Virus record (IMG/VR): IMGVR_UViG_3300021389_000010
Coordinates: 18,426-82,425 of that record
Length of the DNA stretch: 64,000 nt
From: a virus
Direction: 5' to 3' (one strand)
Under the pieces are notes generated by a model. The model was not told the DNA's origin and searched no databases. It worked only from the letters and a program-made list of their open reading frames with translations. Both the position numbers and the translations under genes were made by a program. Below are positions 28,111 through 37,900 of the stretch, piece by piece. The first letter of the stretch is position 1; the number at the start of each line of letters is the position of its first letter.

Positions 28111-28349
28111 TGGCGCTTAAGAAATCACAAGAGTCCTTAAAGAAATGGACAAAGCAAAAGTGGAGAACCTCTGACGGAAGTAAGTCGGAAGGGAAGAAGC
28201 GCTATCTACCAGACGCTGCATGGAAGGCGTTGTCACCAGCAGAGAAAGCCGCAACCAATAAAGCGAAAGCAGAGGGTAATAAAAAGGGAAAGCAATTCGT
28301 TGCTCAACCAGATAAAATTAAGAAGAAGGTAAAGAAGTACCGATCATAA
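28110..28349 (+). CDS. conserved small basic protein
   Basis: A 79-residue protein (SLKKWTKQKWRTSDGSKSEG, RYLPDAAWKALSPAEKAATN, ending IKKKVKKYRS). The pattern recurs in phages and nucleocytoplasmic viruses as an uncharacterised family. It starts on the previous stop (TAATG). Its last 6 bases overlap the convergent gene 28344-28904. Confidence 0.75.
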   Translation: MALKKSQESLKKWTKQKWRTSDGSKSEGKKRYLPDAAWKALSPAEKAATNKAKAEGNKKGKQFVAQPDKIKKKVKKYRS

Positions 28350-28904
28350 CTCCTCTATAGGAACAGGGCTTCTAAACTTGTGACCCTCTTGATGTCTCTT
28401 TAGATTTTTCTCAAACGGATATTGTATTGACCGAAACCATAGTCCGAACGGCCCTGTTTTATAATGCTTTCTGTTTCCCTCTGGAGCACTACTGTTACTA
28501 AAGTAGTTTGTTATTTCATAAGACATTTCTTCTATATATGTTCCGTCCCACTTATCTATACCACCACAGTTCAGTACACAATTATCTATAGTTTCCTTTA
28601 ACTGTATGTCTATGTATATGCCGTGAGTAAAACCAATGGCGCATATTTTCCACATTAAATCGTAAGCCTCTTTACTAGGCGTCCCTATTAGTGCTATATC
28701 GATATCCCATGTAAGCCAACCCTCTAAAGCACCCCCTAGGACATACGCTTTATATTCTCCCAGGTCTAACTTTTTTATATCATTGACGGTAGAGACAAAC
28801 AACGGATCTTCAGTACCCTCTATGGAGTACCATCCTTTGCGCGTAAACGGGCCATATTCTATAGTAACATCTGCGTAACTCACTTTAGTAAACTTACAAA
28901 ACAT
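28344..28904 (-). CDS. nucleotidyltransferase-fold protein, embedded leftward
   Basis: A 186-residue protein on the opposite strand inside the late operon. AYVLGGALEGWLTWDIDIALIG has the Gly-Gly and D-x-D spacing of nucleotidyltransferases, and IYIDIQL supplies a possible third acidic residue. It may add a nucleotide to a protein or small molecule, or act as a toxin-like cargo gene. It is transcribed against its neighbours, which suggests separate acquisition and its own promoter. The fold assignment is motif-based. Confidence 0.55.
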   Translation of the reverse strand: MFCKFTKVSYADVTIEYGPFTRKGWYSIEGTEDPLFVSTVNDIKKLDLGEYKAYVLGGALEGWLTWDIDIALIGTPSKEAYDLMWKICAIGFTHGIYIDIQLKETIDNCVLNCGGIDKWDGTYIEEMSYEITNYFSNSSAPEGNRKHYKTGPFGLWFRSIQYPFEKNLKRHQEGHKFRSPVPIEEL

Positions 28905-28908
28905 TACT

Positions 28909-28916
28909 TAAATTTG
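28909..28916 (+). promoter_or_regulatory. TAAATTTG promoter box
   Basis: A TAnnTTTG match 20 bases before the ATG at 28937. It restarts rightward transcription after the convergent cargo gene. Confidence 0.45.
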
Positions 28917-28936
28917 CCTTACAAACACATAGTATT

Positions 28937-29524
28937 ATGAATGACAGAATGAAAGAGATGTACAAAAGCGGTGGCTTACTAAAGGCGCTTTTAAAGGATC
29001 CGTCTCAAAGAAAGATGGCTGCCGATATGCTTGCATCTAACAGCGACTCTGTTGTAGATGGTAATGCCGGTAGAGGCGGCACTAAAAAATATGTTGCCGG
29101 AGGCTCAGTAGAAGAGCGCATCAAAACAATGCTTGGCGCACCAGCAGGGTTTAATCCTGGGGCTAAAGACCAATACGCTATGGGAGGCGTAATGAAGTAC
29201 CGCATGGGTGGTAATATGCCTGGTGAAGACGAAGATGTCATTACTGAAATGGATCTCGACAGAATACAAGATTCTACAAGTGGAAACTTTGAGTATGCCG
29301 GACAAGACTTTTTAGAGCAGCGTGAAGAAGATATTGAAGACGCTGGAAAACTCTTAAAGTTCTTTGCTGTCAAAGAAGCGGCACGCCTGTTAGACGCAGA
29401 AGGTATCAGCCCACGTGGTATGCGACCAGAGGAACTTTTAAATGCGGCTCGTAAAAAAGGATTGAACCCCATGACAGCGGCAAAAGATTTGTTTGACAGA
29501 GAAATTGACAGACGCAGAATGTAA
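28937..29524 (+). CDS. virion-associated hypothetical protein
   Basis: A 195-residue protein with Gly/Met-rich linkers (YAMGGVMKYRMGGNMPGEDE) and a helical C-terminus (LLKFFAVKEAARLLDAEGIS). Met-Gly-Gly linkers like this recur in marine phage structural proteins. It is followed by a bidirectional terminator. Function unknown. Confidence 0.6.
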   Translation: MNDRMKEMYKSGGLLKALLKDPSQRKMAADMLASNSDSVVDGNAGRGGTKKYVAGGSVEERIKTMLGAPAGFNPGAKDQYAMGGVMKYRMGGNMPGEDEDVITEMDLDRIQDSTSGNFEYAGQDFLEQREEDIEDAGKLLKFFAVKEAARLLDAEGISPRGMRPEELLNAARKKGLNPMTAAKDLFDREIDRRRM

Positions 29525-29544
29525 TATCTGTGTTACAATGATGA

Positions 29545-29576
29545 ATAAAAAAAGGGGGCCGTTAAGCCCCCTTCTT
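29545..29576. terminator. bidirectional terminator
   Basis: A GGGGGC-CGTTAA-GCCCCC stem with seven A on the left and TTCTT on the right. It lies between the convergent genes ending at 29524 and 29581. Confidence 0.85.
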
Positions 29577-29580
29577 CGTT

Positions 29581-29874
29581 TTATATTCTAGAGATAGTAG
29601 TTGTCTCTCTTCGTCCGTACCAAACGTGGTAGGAGATTCTCCACTTTTTGTGATAGAAGATTCTACTGTGTCCATTCAAATCTTCTACAATCCTGTGCGG
29701 TTGTGCTAACTGCATCTCTGTAGGTAGGTCAACATAGTCGATGTGAACAATGGTGTCTCCAGGAAATGGGATTGACAATTCGTACTCGTATCCTGCTGCT
29801 AAATCGAGGATACTTTCTTGTGCATTTGCTGCTACTCCAGTAAGGAGTAATAGGCTCATAATTAAATGTTTCAT
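29581..29874 (-). CDS. small exported protein, embedded leftward
   Basis: A 97-residue protein with a clear signal peptide (MKHLIMSLLLLTGVAANAQ, cleavage after ANA). The mature part is short and beta-like (YEYELSIPFPGDTIVHIDYV). It is transcribed against the late operon, with a terminator at its end. Like the exported barrel at 8366 it may modify the host envelope. No family recognised. Confidence 0.65.
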   Translation of the reverse strand: MKHLIMSLLLLTGVAANAQESILDLAAGYEYELSIPFPGDTIVHIDYVDLPTEMQLAQPHRIVEDLNGHSRIFYHKKWRISYHVWYGRRETTTISRI

Positions 29875-29921
29875 AATAAATCGGTTAAAATTTCACTGCA
29901 GTAAACATAGTAATTCCTTTT

Positions 29922-29929
29922 TAACTTTG
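29922..29929 (+). promoter_or_regulatory. TAACTTTG promoter box for scaffold-capsid genes
   Basis: A TAnnTTTG match 25 bases before the scaffold ATG at 29955 and downstream of the divergent exported-protein gene. Confidence 0.5.
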
Positions 29930-29954
29930 CAACAATCAGTTAAATTTTTTTGAA

Positions 29955-31112
29955 ATGAACAGTGTAGAATCAAACATGGAGCAGCAAATCAAAGACGCTG
30001 GCTTTAGTATCTCGGATACGATGCCAGGTGGAGATAACTCTGCACCACAAGAAGCGCAGCCACAGGAGGCGCAACCAGAACAACCGCAGGCCGAACAGCC
30101 ACCGGTTGAGAAACAAACAGCGCCCGAGCCGAGCGCACCAGTAGCAAATGCAGAACCTGCACCCGCTGCTCAAGAGGTTCAACAAGAAACCGCTCCCGTA
30201 CAGGAGTCCACACCAGACCCTGTACAGCAAGAGCAAAGTTCTTTTAATGAGGATTTATCAGCACTCGAAACTTTCTTTGGTGCTCTGAGCGAAACGCAAA
30301 CAGAGACTCCACAGCAGGTAGACAGTACTGAATCAATAACTGCAACAGAAATCGACCCACGAATTCAAGTTATTGCTGACTTCGTTGAGAAGACTGGACG
30401 TTCACCAGAAGATTGGTTCCGCTACCAGGCATTAGATCCATCCGAAATGGATGATCGCACTGCGATGCGTGTACAAATGGCAAGTGAATATCCATCATTG
30501 GCAAACGACGAGATTGATTTACTAATCAACTCTAAGTATAAGACCGATGACTCAATGTATAACGACGAAGAAGTAAGACTTGCAAACCTGCAGTTGAAGA
30601 TTGATGCAGAGAAGGCGCGCAACAGTATTGGTGAACTCCGTAATGATTACACCACACCTGCTGTGCAGGCTTCTACACCAGCCGAAGAGGAACCAAATCC
30701 CTTCGATGATTCTTGGCTCAATGCGAATCAAAGATCACTTAGTGAATTAAGCGAAATTGCTTTTGATTTACCAGGTGGTAAAGGATTCAACTTTGGGGTA
30801 CCGCAAGATTATCGAAACGAACTTGGTAAATCTAACAGCGACATGACTTCGTATTTCGATAAGTATGTTGGAAGTGAAGGTCAATGGGATCACGACTTGT
30901 GGAACATGCATAGAACAGTGACAGACAATCTGCCACAAATTCTAAACAGCATTTACTCACAAGGTCTTAGTGATGGTCAGCGTACCATCGTTGAGAAGGC
31001 TGCTAACATAGACCCGCAACAACCGCAGGCTAATCCTAATATGAGTCAACAGGACTCGCTAACACAACAAGTACTTGATGCGTTAGGACGTCCGCAAATG
31101 TTTTTAAAATAA
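29955..31112 (+). CDS. candidate scaffold protein
   Basis: A 385-residue acidic protein. Residues about 20-110 are a Pro/Gln/Glu/Ala-rich disordered region (QEAQPEQPQAEQPPVEKQTA), followed by helical segments and a Gln-rich tail. It lies directly before the capsid gene, the normal place for a scaffold that templates procapsid assembly. The assignment rests on composition and position; no catalytic motif is visible. Confidence 0.65.
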   Translation: MNSVESNMEQQIKDAGFSISDTMPGGDNSAPQEAQPQEAQPEQPQAEQPPVEKQTAPEPSAPVANAEPAPAAQEVQQETAPVQESTPDPVQQEQSSFNEDLSALETFFGALSETQTETPQQVDSTESITATEIDPRIQVIADFVEKTGRSPEDWFRYQALDPSEMDDRTAMRVQMASEYPSLANDEIDLLINSKYKTDDSMYNDEEVRLANLQLKIDAEKARNSIGELRNDYTTPAVQASTPAEEEPNPFDDSWLNANQRSLSELSEIAFDLPGGKGFNFGVPQDYRNELGKSNSDMTSYFDKYVGSEGQWDHDLWNMHRTVTDNLPQILNSIYSQGLSDGQRTIVEKAANIDPQQPQANPNMSQQDSLTQQVLDALGRPQMFLK

Positions 31113-31133
31113 CTGCTATAAAAAAATATTATC

Positions 31134-32519
31134 ATGGCAAATTCGTACCCTCCGGTATTTAACGACAACAAAGCAGCGGTATTCCGTCGCCTTGACCCAG
31201 CGAAGTACACTTCGTTGGCTGATTTCATTGACGAAATCAACGCACCAGATAACCGTGACCAATTGGTTAAGACCTATGGTTACCAGCAAATCTCTGGTGG
31301 ACTTACAGGTTTCTTAAGTCTTACAGGTGCAGTACGCGCAAGCGGAACTGCTGACGCTGTACAGTACTGGGAAGAAACTCGTCTACACTCTTACGCTTCA
31401 GTTAACTTGGCAGCAACAGCGGCATCAGCGGCTACTACCTTGACTTTAACTAAAGCAACAAGTGATGCTAACGTATTGCGTTTGAACGACGTTGTATTAT
31501 GGAACGGCAAAGAGCGTGGTATCGTAACTGCTATCTCTCCAACAGGTGAGATTGGTCACGCTGCTACTGCTTCTTACACTGTTGAGATTCTAAGTGGCAA
31601 CATCGGTGCAACTGCAGCGACTGGTGCTTACAACCTTCCAGTAATCGGTAACTTGTTCGCTCAAGGATCTGATCAGAACGCTGGTTACCTAGAGTCAAAC
31701 GTAATCAAGCGTACAAACTCTTACAACATTATCAAGGAAGTATTCAAGGTTACAGGTTCTCAAGCAACTAACATTGGTTGGGTTAACGTAGGTAACGGCG
31801 ACTACCGCTGGTACGTAAAAGGAGAAATGGACACTCGTGCTCGTTTCCTCGACAAGCGTGAAATGATGTTGTTGCTAGGTGAGACAATCACCAATACATT
31901 GACAACTACAAACATCGGTGGCAACCCAACAGCGGGTGAAGGTTACTTCGCTGCTATCGAAGACCGTGGTATTGTACAAGATGGTGAAATCACTACGTTC
32001 ACTCAAATGGACACGTTGATTGAAACACTAGACCAGCAAGGTGCTGCTCCAGAGTACGCTATGTACGTAAACTCTTCTCAAGCATTAGAGATTGACGACA
32101 TGGTTGCTTCATTAAATGGTGCTGCAGGTTTCACTAACGTAACCACTGGTATCGGTGCATTCGGTGGACGTGGATCAGAACTTGGTTTCGACTCATTCAA
32201 GCGTGGTGGATACACATTCCACAAGCACTCTTGGAAATTGTTGAACGAACCAACACTATTAGGTTCTGCGAACGCACACTACTTGGGAGCAATGATTCCG
32301 TTAACAACTGTTGTTGATCCTAAGACAGGCGATCGTGCTGCTGCTTTGGAGTTAAACTACAAAGACACTAACGGTTACTCTCGCGAAATGGAGCACTGGA
32401 TGACAGGTTCTATCTTAGGTGTAAACAACACCAACGAAGATAGCCTTCAGTTCAACTACCGTTCTGAGTGTGCATTGGTTACTCGTGCAGCAAACCAACA
32501 CATCCTTATCACTGCATAA
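31134..32519 (+). CDS. major capsid protein
   Basis: A 461-residue protein placed after the scaffold and followed by a strong terminator. Its codon use is unusually uniform (repeated AAC, GGT, GCT, CGT), as expected for the most abundant virion protein. Features include an N-terminal helix region (PAKYTSLADFIDEINAPDNRD) and extended beta-rich stretches. The HK97 fold is expected but cannot be proven from motifs alone. Confidence 0.75.
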   Translation: MANSYPPVFNDNKAAVFRRLDPAKYTSLADFIDEINAPDNRDQLVKTYGYQQISGGLTGFLSLTGAVRASGTADAVQYWEETRLHSYASVNLAATAASAATTLTLTKATSDANVLRLNDVVLWNGKERGIVTAISPTGEIGHAATASYTVEILSGNIGATAATGAYNLPVIGNLFAQGSDQNAGYLESNVIKRTNSYNIIKEVFKVTGSQATNIGWVNVGNGDYRWYVKGEMDTRARFLDKREMMLLLGETITNTLTTTNIGGNPTAGEGYFAAIEDRGIVQDGEITTFTQMDTLIETLDQQGAAPEYAMYVNSSQALEIDDMVASLNGAAGFTNVTTGIGAFGGRGSELGFDSFKRGGYTFHKHSWKLLNEPTLLGSANAHYLGAMIPLTTVVDPKTGDRAAALELNYKDTNGYSREMEHWMTGSILGVNNTNEDSLQFNYRSECALVTRAANQHILITA

Positions 32520-32533
32520 GGAGAACAAACATC

Positions 32534-32563
32534 GGAGGGGGGCGTTGCCCCTCTCCTTTTTTT
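32534..32563 (+). terminator. intrinsic terminator after capsid gene
   Basis: A GGAGGGGGGC/GCCCCTCTCC stem (one G-T pair) with a GTT loop, followed by seven T. It lies 15 bases after the capsid stop codon. Confidence 0.85.
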
Positions 32564-32583
32564 AATTATTTAATTCTATTAAA

Positions 32584-33384
32584 ATGGCAACACAAGCAAA
32601 GGCTGCACCTGCGGCAAATAAAAAGACTGCGCCCAAGAAGGGTTACAGCGCTATCAAAAAAACCCCTACCGCTCCATCACAGAAGGTGTACGAGATTATC
32701 AAAGGTGGAGGTATCATATTCAAACTAAGAACAGAGGCAACAGTATTCGACGCAGAGTCAAACACTGTGCGTGCTATTAGATACTGCCCAGGGGAGTCTA
32801 GTATTTATAAGGAAGAACAAAGCCCAAGTGCTAGACGTTCTCATATTGCTTTCAATAACGGATTACTTGCGGTGAACGTGTCACAACCAAACCTCATGGA
32901 GTTCTTAGACAAGCACCCAAGCAATGTGGCTAATGGTGGTAACAAATTCAAACTTGTCGACAACAGCACAGACTCTGAAGAACAAGTAGAGCAAGAATTT
33001 TTAACACACGATGCTATTGCGTTGGTTCGCAATAAAGACTCTGATGAGATTTTATCGGTAGCGATTGCCCTTGGCATCAACATCGAGCAGAAGATGATTG
33101 AGATTCGTCGTGAGTTACTGAGAGAGGCTAAAACAAACCCCGCTCAGTTTATATCAATGTTCGATGACCCACGTGTAAAAGTACGTTCCGCTGTTATTCA
33201 AGGATCAGACTTCCAGATTTTGGCAGCAAAGCCAGACGGAGTATATTGGTTTGACAGCGGCAGATTAATTCTATCAGTTCCTGCAGGGCAGGATCCTGTA
33301 GATATTATGGTTCGTTTCTGTCTCACTGAGAAAGGCGTTCCGGTTTACGAAGAACTCCTTTCTAGATTAGAAAAACTTTCGTAA
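32584..33384 (+). CDS. virion-associated hypothetical protein
   Basis: A 266-residue protein. The N-terminus is Lys/Ala-rich and disordered (AAPAANKKTAPKKGYSAIKK). A beta-rich domain follows (GGGIIFKLRTEATVFD), then helices and a C-terminal beta domain (VKVRSAVIQGSDFQILAAKP). It lies between two terminators, just after the capsid gene, so a head or decoration role is likely. No family recognised. Confidence 0.6.
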   Translation: MATQAKAAPAANKKTAPKKGYSAIKKTPTAPSQKVYEIIKGGGIIFKLRTEATVFDAESNTVRAIRYCPGESSIYKEEQSPSARRSHIAFNNGLLAVNVSQPNLMEFLDKHPSNVANGGNKFKLVDNSTDSEEQVEQEFLTHDAIALVRNKDSDEILSVAIALGINIEQKMIEIRRELLREAKTNPAQFISMFDDPRVKVRSAVIQGSDFQILAAKPDGVYWFDSGRLILSVPAGQDPVDIMVRFCLTEKGVPVYEELLSRLEKLS

Positions 33385-33439
33385 GTTTGTCTTATCTCAG
33401 TACATAGGCATAGTAATGAGAATCGGTTAATGCAAGAAA

Positions 33440-33466
33440 GGGGGCCCCGTAAGGCCCCCTTTTTTA
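33440..33466 (+). terminator. intrinsic terminator
   Basis: A GGGGGCC/GGCCCCC stem with a 6-base loop, followed by TTTTTT. It separates the head genes from the connector genes. Confidence 0.85.
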
Positions 33467-33470
33467 TTCG

Positions 33471-33478
33471 TATATTTG
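33471..33478 (+). promoter_or_regulatory. TATATTTG promoter box for connector/tail genes
   Basis: A TAnnTTTG box immediately after the terminator at 33440-33466 and 19 bases before ATG 33498. It restarts transcription for the tail module. Confidence 0.6.
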
Positions 33479-33497
33479 CTACAAAGCCTCAAGGCAT

Positions 33498-34250
33498 ATG
33501 GCAAGTGTAGAAAGAGTATATAAAGCAGTAAAAGATATAGCGAACAAAGACCAGAGAGGGTTTATAACTCCCTCTATATTTAATCAGTTCGCAGGTGTGG
33601 CACAGATGAATCTGTTCAACAGATTGTTTGATGATATATCAATGGCAAACAGAATGCGCCGCATGGCTATTGATGGCCCGCGTCAGTTTGCCTTCTCAAA
33701 AAAAGTAGAGGAAGACCTATCGACCTTCGCTAAGAAGGTTGAATTAACCCTTTCGAGCGGAACGGTTGCTAAACCAAGTGACTTTGCACGTGTCATATCT
33801 ATATCAACTATAGGGAAAAAGATTCTCGGTGTACAGAAGCAGTCACTAGTATCTCTTGTATACAATGAAGACCACATTGACAGAATACTTAACAGCGATT
33901 TATCAGCACCCTCTGATGACGCTCCTGTCGCTCTAATAGCAAACGACATAGAGGTATTTCCAAATGTGAATACGAGCATCGCTAAGATTAACTTAAGATA
34001 TTACAAAGTACCACAAGGCATTCTTCCAGACACTGGTGCAAAGACATCACAGTCCCCTAAGTTTGGTTATACTTCATCTGTTGCTGGTGTAGAGATTTAT
34101 TCTTCAGCCAATAGTGTGGACTTTGAATTACCAGAGCAGTACTTCACTGAACTCGTCAACGAGATACTTACACTTGCTGGTGTAAATTTACGTGACAGCG
34201 ATGTGTACAACTACGGCTCTTCAGAAACCACTAAAGACGAAAGTAGATAA
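33498..34250 (+). CDS. head-tail connector-like protein
   Basis: A 250-residue protein, first gene of the tail module. Its N-terminus is helical (YKAVKDIANKDQRGFITPSIFNQFA) and its second half carries paired beta stretches (DIEVFPNVNTSIAKINLRYYKVP). The size and position, before a second similar-sized gene and a very large tail protein, suggest an adaptor ring between portal and tail. No family motif confirmed. Confidence 0.5.
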   Translation: MASVERVYKAVKDIANKDQRGFITPSIFNQFAGVAQMNLFNRLFDDISMANRMRRMAIDGPRQFAFSKKVEEDLSTFAKKVELTLSSGTVAKPSDFARVISISTIGKKILGVQKQSLVSLVYNEDHIDRILNSDLSAPSDDAPVALIANDIEVFPNVNTSIAKINLRYYKVPQGILPDTGAKTSQSPKFGYTSSVAGVEIYSSANSVDFELPEQYFTELVNEILTLAGVNLRDSDVYNYGSSETTKDESR

Positions 34251-34993
34251 TGAGCCAGGCATACGTTACAGTAGATAAAGTAATCAACGATTACATCATG
34301 AGTGTGGATATGGATGACTACGGGTCAGCCGCATCTGATTATATGTTACGTCAATACGCGTTGCGAGGCATACGTGAATTTGGATTTGACATGTCTCATA
34401 ATATTAAGACAACTCTGTTGGACGTAAACCAATCGCTAGGCACAGTTGATTTACCCTCTGACTTCGTGGAGATGGTTAAGATTGGTCAACTTGGAAACGA
34501 TGGGTTGGTGTATGTGTTTGCAGAAAACCCCAACATGAACATACTACCAGATCAACCCGCTGATGCTATTCCAGATTATCTACTTGGTTTTGACTCCTAT
34601 GTTTTTAGAAACTTTTTATATGAGAATACAATGGGTCGCCTCTACGGTCTTGGCGGTGGTCAAGGTGCTGGTGAGTACAGAATTAACTGGGAAGAATGTC
34701 GGATAGAGATATCACTTGTATCTAATACAACACAAGTTGTTCTTGAGTATATATCAGATGCAGCCAAATGCGACAATCCTTGCGTCCCTGTTTTTGCGGA
34801 GCAAGCATTACGCGCATATGTTTACTACCACACAATACAACGCAAGGCCAGCGTACCGGCTAACGAGAAACAGCGGGCACGTGCAGAATACTATAATGAA
34901 AGACGCCTGGCTAACGCAAGGCTCAAGTCCTTTAATAAGTTTGATGCATTGAGCGTTACCCGCAGAAACTTCAAACTAAGCCCTAAAGCGTAA
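34250..34993 (+). CDS. tail adaptor / tubular-A-like protein
   Basis: A 247-residue protein. It begins with a helix-rich region (YVTVDKVINDYIMSVDMDDYG, YMLRQYALRGIREFGFD), then LDVNQSLGTVDLPSDFVEMVK, and later helices containing EQALRAYVYYHTIQRKA and NEKQRARAEYYNERRLAN. This helix-strand-helix layout is typical of phage adaptor (tubular A) proteins. It overlaps the preceding gene by 1 base. Confidence 0.6.
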   Translation: MSQAYVTVDKVINDYIMSVDMDDYGSAASDYMLRQYALRGIREFGFDMSHNIKTTLLDVNQSLGTVDLPSDFVEMVKIGQLGNDGLVYVFAENPNMNILPDQPADAIPDYLLGFDSYVFRNFLYENTMGRLYGLGGGQGAGEYRINWEECRIEISLVSNTTQVVLEYISDAAKCDNPCVPVFAEQALRAYVYYHTIQRKASVPANEKQRARAEYYNERRLANARLKSFNKFDALSVTRRNFKLSPKA

Positions 34994-34996
34994 TAG

Positions 34997-37900
34997 ATGG
35001 CTTCTATAGATAAACTACTTCCTCGCTCTCTAAACAAAGATGATGATGAGCGTCTAGTTACCCGAGTGGAAATGACGGATGCGCAAAACATTCGTGTGTC
35101 TATCGACGCCGACGGTGAGGCGCTTGTGTTAAAAAACTCATGGGGTAACACACATCGTTCAGCAAGTATTGAAAACGGCTCAATGCCCTCGGGTACAAAT
35201 CTCACTATCGGTAGTGTCGGTGATGATTCCGCAGCACAGGTGTATTATTTTGTTTGGAACAGCAACCAGAATCATACGATACTTCGCTATGACCAGAACG
35301 CCAAGAAGACATACCTAGTTTATGAAGACTCCGTTCTTAATTTTACTGAGGATGGTTTCGTGTATGCGTCTATAGTTGAGATGTCAAACAGAGATATCTT
35401 GCTTTACTTTAATGATGGACAGACGGCGCCTAAGAAAATAAACGCTACCCTAGCAGAACAAAGTATATCTGGAGCAGGAGGGTATCCTGGCACTTTCTCT
35501 AACGGGACAACTCAACAACGCAGAAACTACATCACTGTAGCAAAGCAGCCTCCATTACTTCCTCCAACAACAGTATTCAACAATAATCCAGATTATCCTC
35601 AGAACGACATATTCGAAAAGAACTTTCAGTTTGCGTATCAATACGAGTACTATGACGGAGAGGAAACAGCGTTAAGCCCATACTCTGAACTGGCTATATC
35701 TAAGTCCCAATTGAAAGACGGATTCATAGATGCTGGTGCAAGAAATTATTGGAACGAAATAAAAATTACGGTAACAAACTCAGAACTTGATGTAAAGAAC
35801 ATTAACATTTACGCAAGACAGGGTGATAAGGACAGCGCGTTTTTCTTGATAGAAAGCATACCTAATGTGCACGGATCAGGAACACAGGTTCGCACATTCC
35901 GTAACGACTCTAACTATAAAGGCTTGTCCGCTATAGTCCAGGATAATACATACTCAAATGTACCTCAGCGTGCAGATAGCCAAGCGATGTCGCAGGGCCG
36001 TTTGTTCTACGGGGGATACACAGATGGTTATCCAAACACAGGTACAGGTGGAATGACAGCGGTGCCTAATTACTATAATAAACCAAACACTTTTAACATA
36101 CCTATAGAGAAGTATGATGCTTTCCAAAATCAATTCTCTGTAGACTTTGCAAACATACCGTCAGTCATATCTGAGGATAGTTCTCTTTTGCTTTCCTTCT
36201 CCTGGCAGGACGGGCCTGTTGTTATTAGGAACAACGAAGGCAACAACAAGGATTACAATTTTACAAGTTTTGCTCCAGGAATACGGGTTTACGACAATGA
36301 AACCGGAGGTACCTCGCAAAATCTTTCTAAAGCAACTGAACTTAAGGCGTTAGCAGGAATACGTTACTTAAACGATGGCAATATAAACCAAGCAGCAGTA
36401 GACCTAGATGGTGGATTTTTGAACAGCCCGCCTGTTGTAACCTTTATTGCTCAAAAAGGAACGTCAGACAGTACTGAAAAAACCATAGCCATACGTAAAA
36501 TTGTAGGGGGTATAAAGGTTGTGAGTAGCGGCGTGCAGGTAAGGGAAATTATCAAAGTAAAAAAAGGTACAACCCAGGCTCAAGTAAAGGCGCTAGTTAG
36601 GGAAACTATTGAGGGGTTATATCCAATACAGTTTACTCCACAAAACGGAGAGGCTGGATTTAGTAATTTATTTACAGGTGGACAGACCACATTTACGGAC
36701 GAATCAGCAGCGTTTAAAGGAACAGGAAACGCTTGGATAAGAAGAGTAGATACAGGTTTCCCTGTGCCCACTAAAGACTACTATGGCGTAACCATGAATC
36801 ATGTTACCTTCAAGGTAGACAAGTTGGTTTTTGGAACACGTGAGTCTCAAATTATAAACGGCGATCAGGTAGTCTCTCAGTTTGATGTGTTAGAAAGAAA
36901 CATAGATGGATTTACTAACGACATTGATTTTACCGGAAGAGTGCAAAACTTAGCCGGAGAATGGGTGCAAATTACCAACCCTCAGACTCAAAGAAAATTT
37001 TTCACTGTAGACAGGGTTGGCTCCTCGGTCAATCCAGGCGGCTGCTTCCTTATTGATGAGGACGAAATGGACGGCTATCGCTGCTTTAAATCTGGTTCTA
37101 GCCATGAGTTTGGGCTTTTGTTTTTTGACGACAAAGGAAGACCAGCCGGTGTTCAGCCCTTAGACAATGAGGTTTTTATAGAGCACACAAACAATCGCTC
37201 AGACGAGAACTCCCTTGATGGAAGAGCAGATATAGTTGTTCGGTTTGATGACACCTTTACTTGTCCCGACTGGGCTGAACGATACAGTATAGTTTATGCA
37301 GGACAGGGGTCTATAGTAAACAAAGTACAGTACTCAATAGGAGGTGCCTATATTGCGTTAAATGACGCAGACGCTGGTTCGTTTGGCTCCTCGCAAAACA
37401 TATACCTTTCTCTAGGTACATTACAGAGTAGAGCGAATTCATACGACAATCAAACTGGAGCGTTAATTAACTACGGATTCGCAGAGGGTGACCGAATCAG
37501 AATAGTTAGGTATGGTGACGACTTAAAAGAAACGTCAACCTGGAAGGTCGCTAAGACCGTCACGCTTATTGCAGATCCTGCAACAAACCCTCTTCTAGAC
37601 AGAAGTTCTAAGGCCGCTATACAAAACACAACAGGAGACTTCCTTGTTATAGAGGACAACAATACACAAGAGTGGAACACAACGAGCATACTAAAAGGGG
37701 TTTCAAAATGGAACAACAAGTGTGTGATAGAAATATACAGAGAGTCTGGTGCGTTTGAGGAAACATTCTATTACGAAATAGGAGAGAACCTTGCTGTAGA
37801 CAACCGTAGATTACCCCAGACTCAACGTACAGGCACATTGTTAAGCGTCAAGGTCGAGTCAGTATCCGCTGGTACACCAAACACTGTTGTTGCTGAAGTA

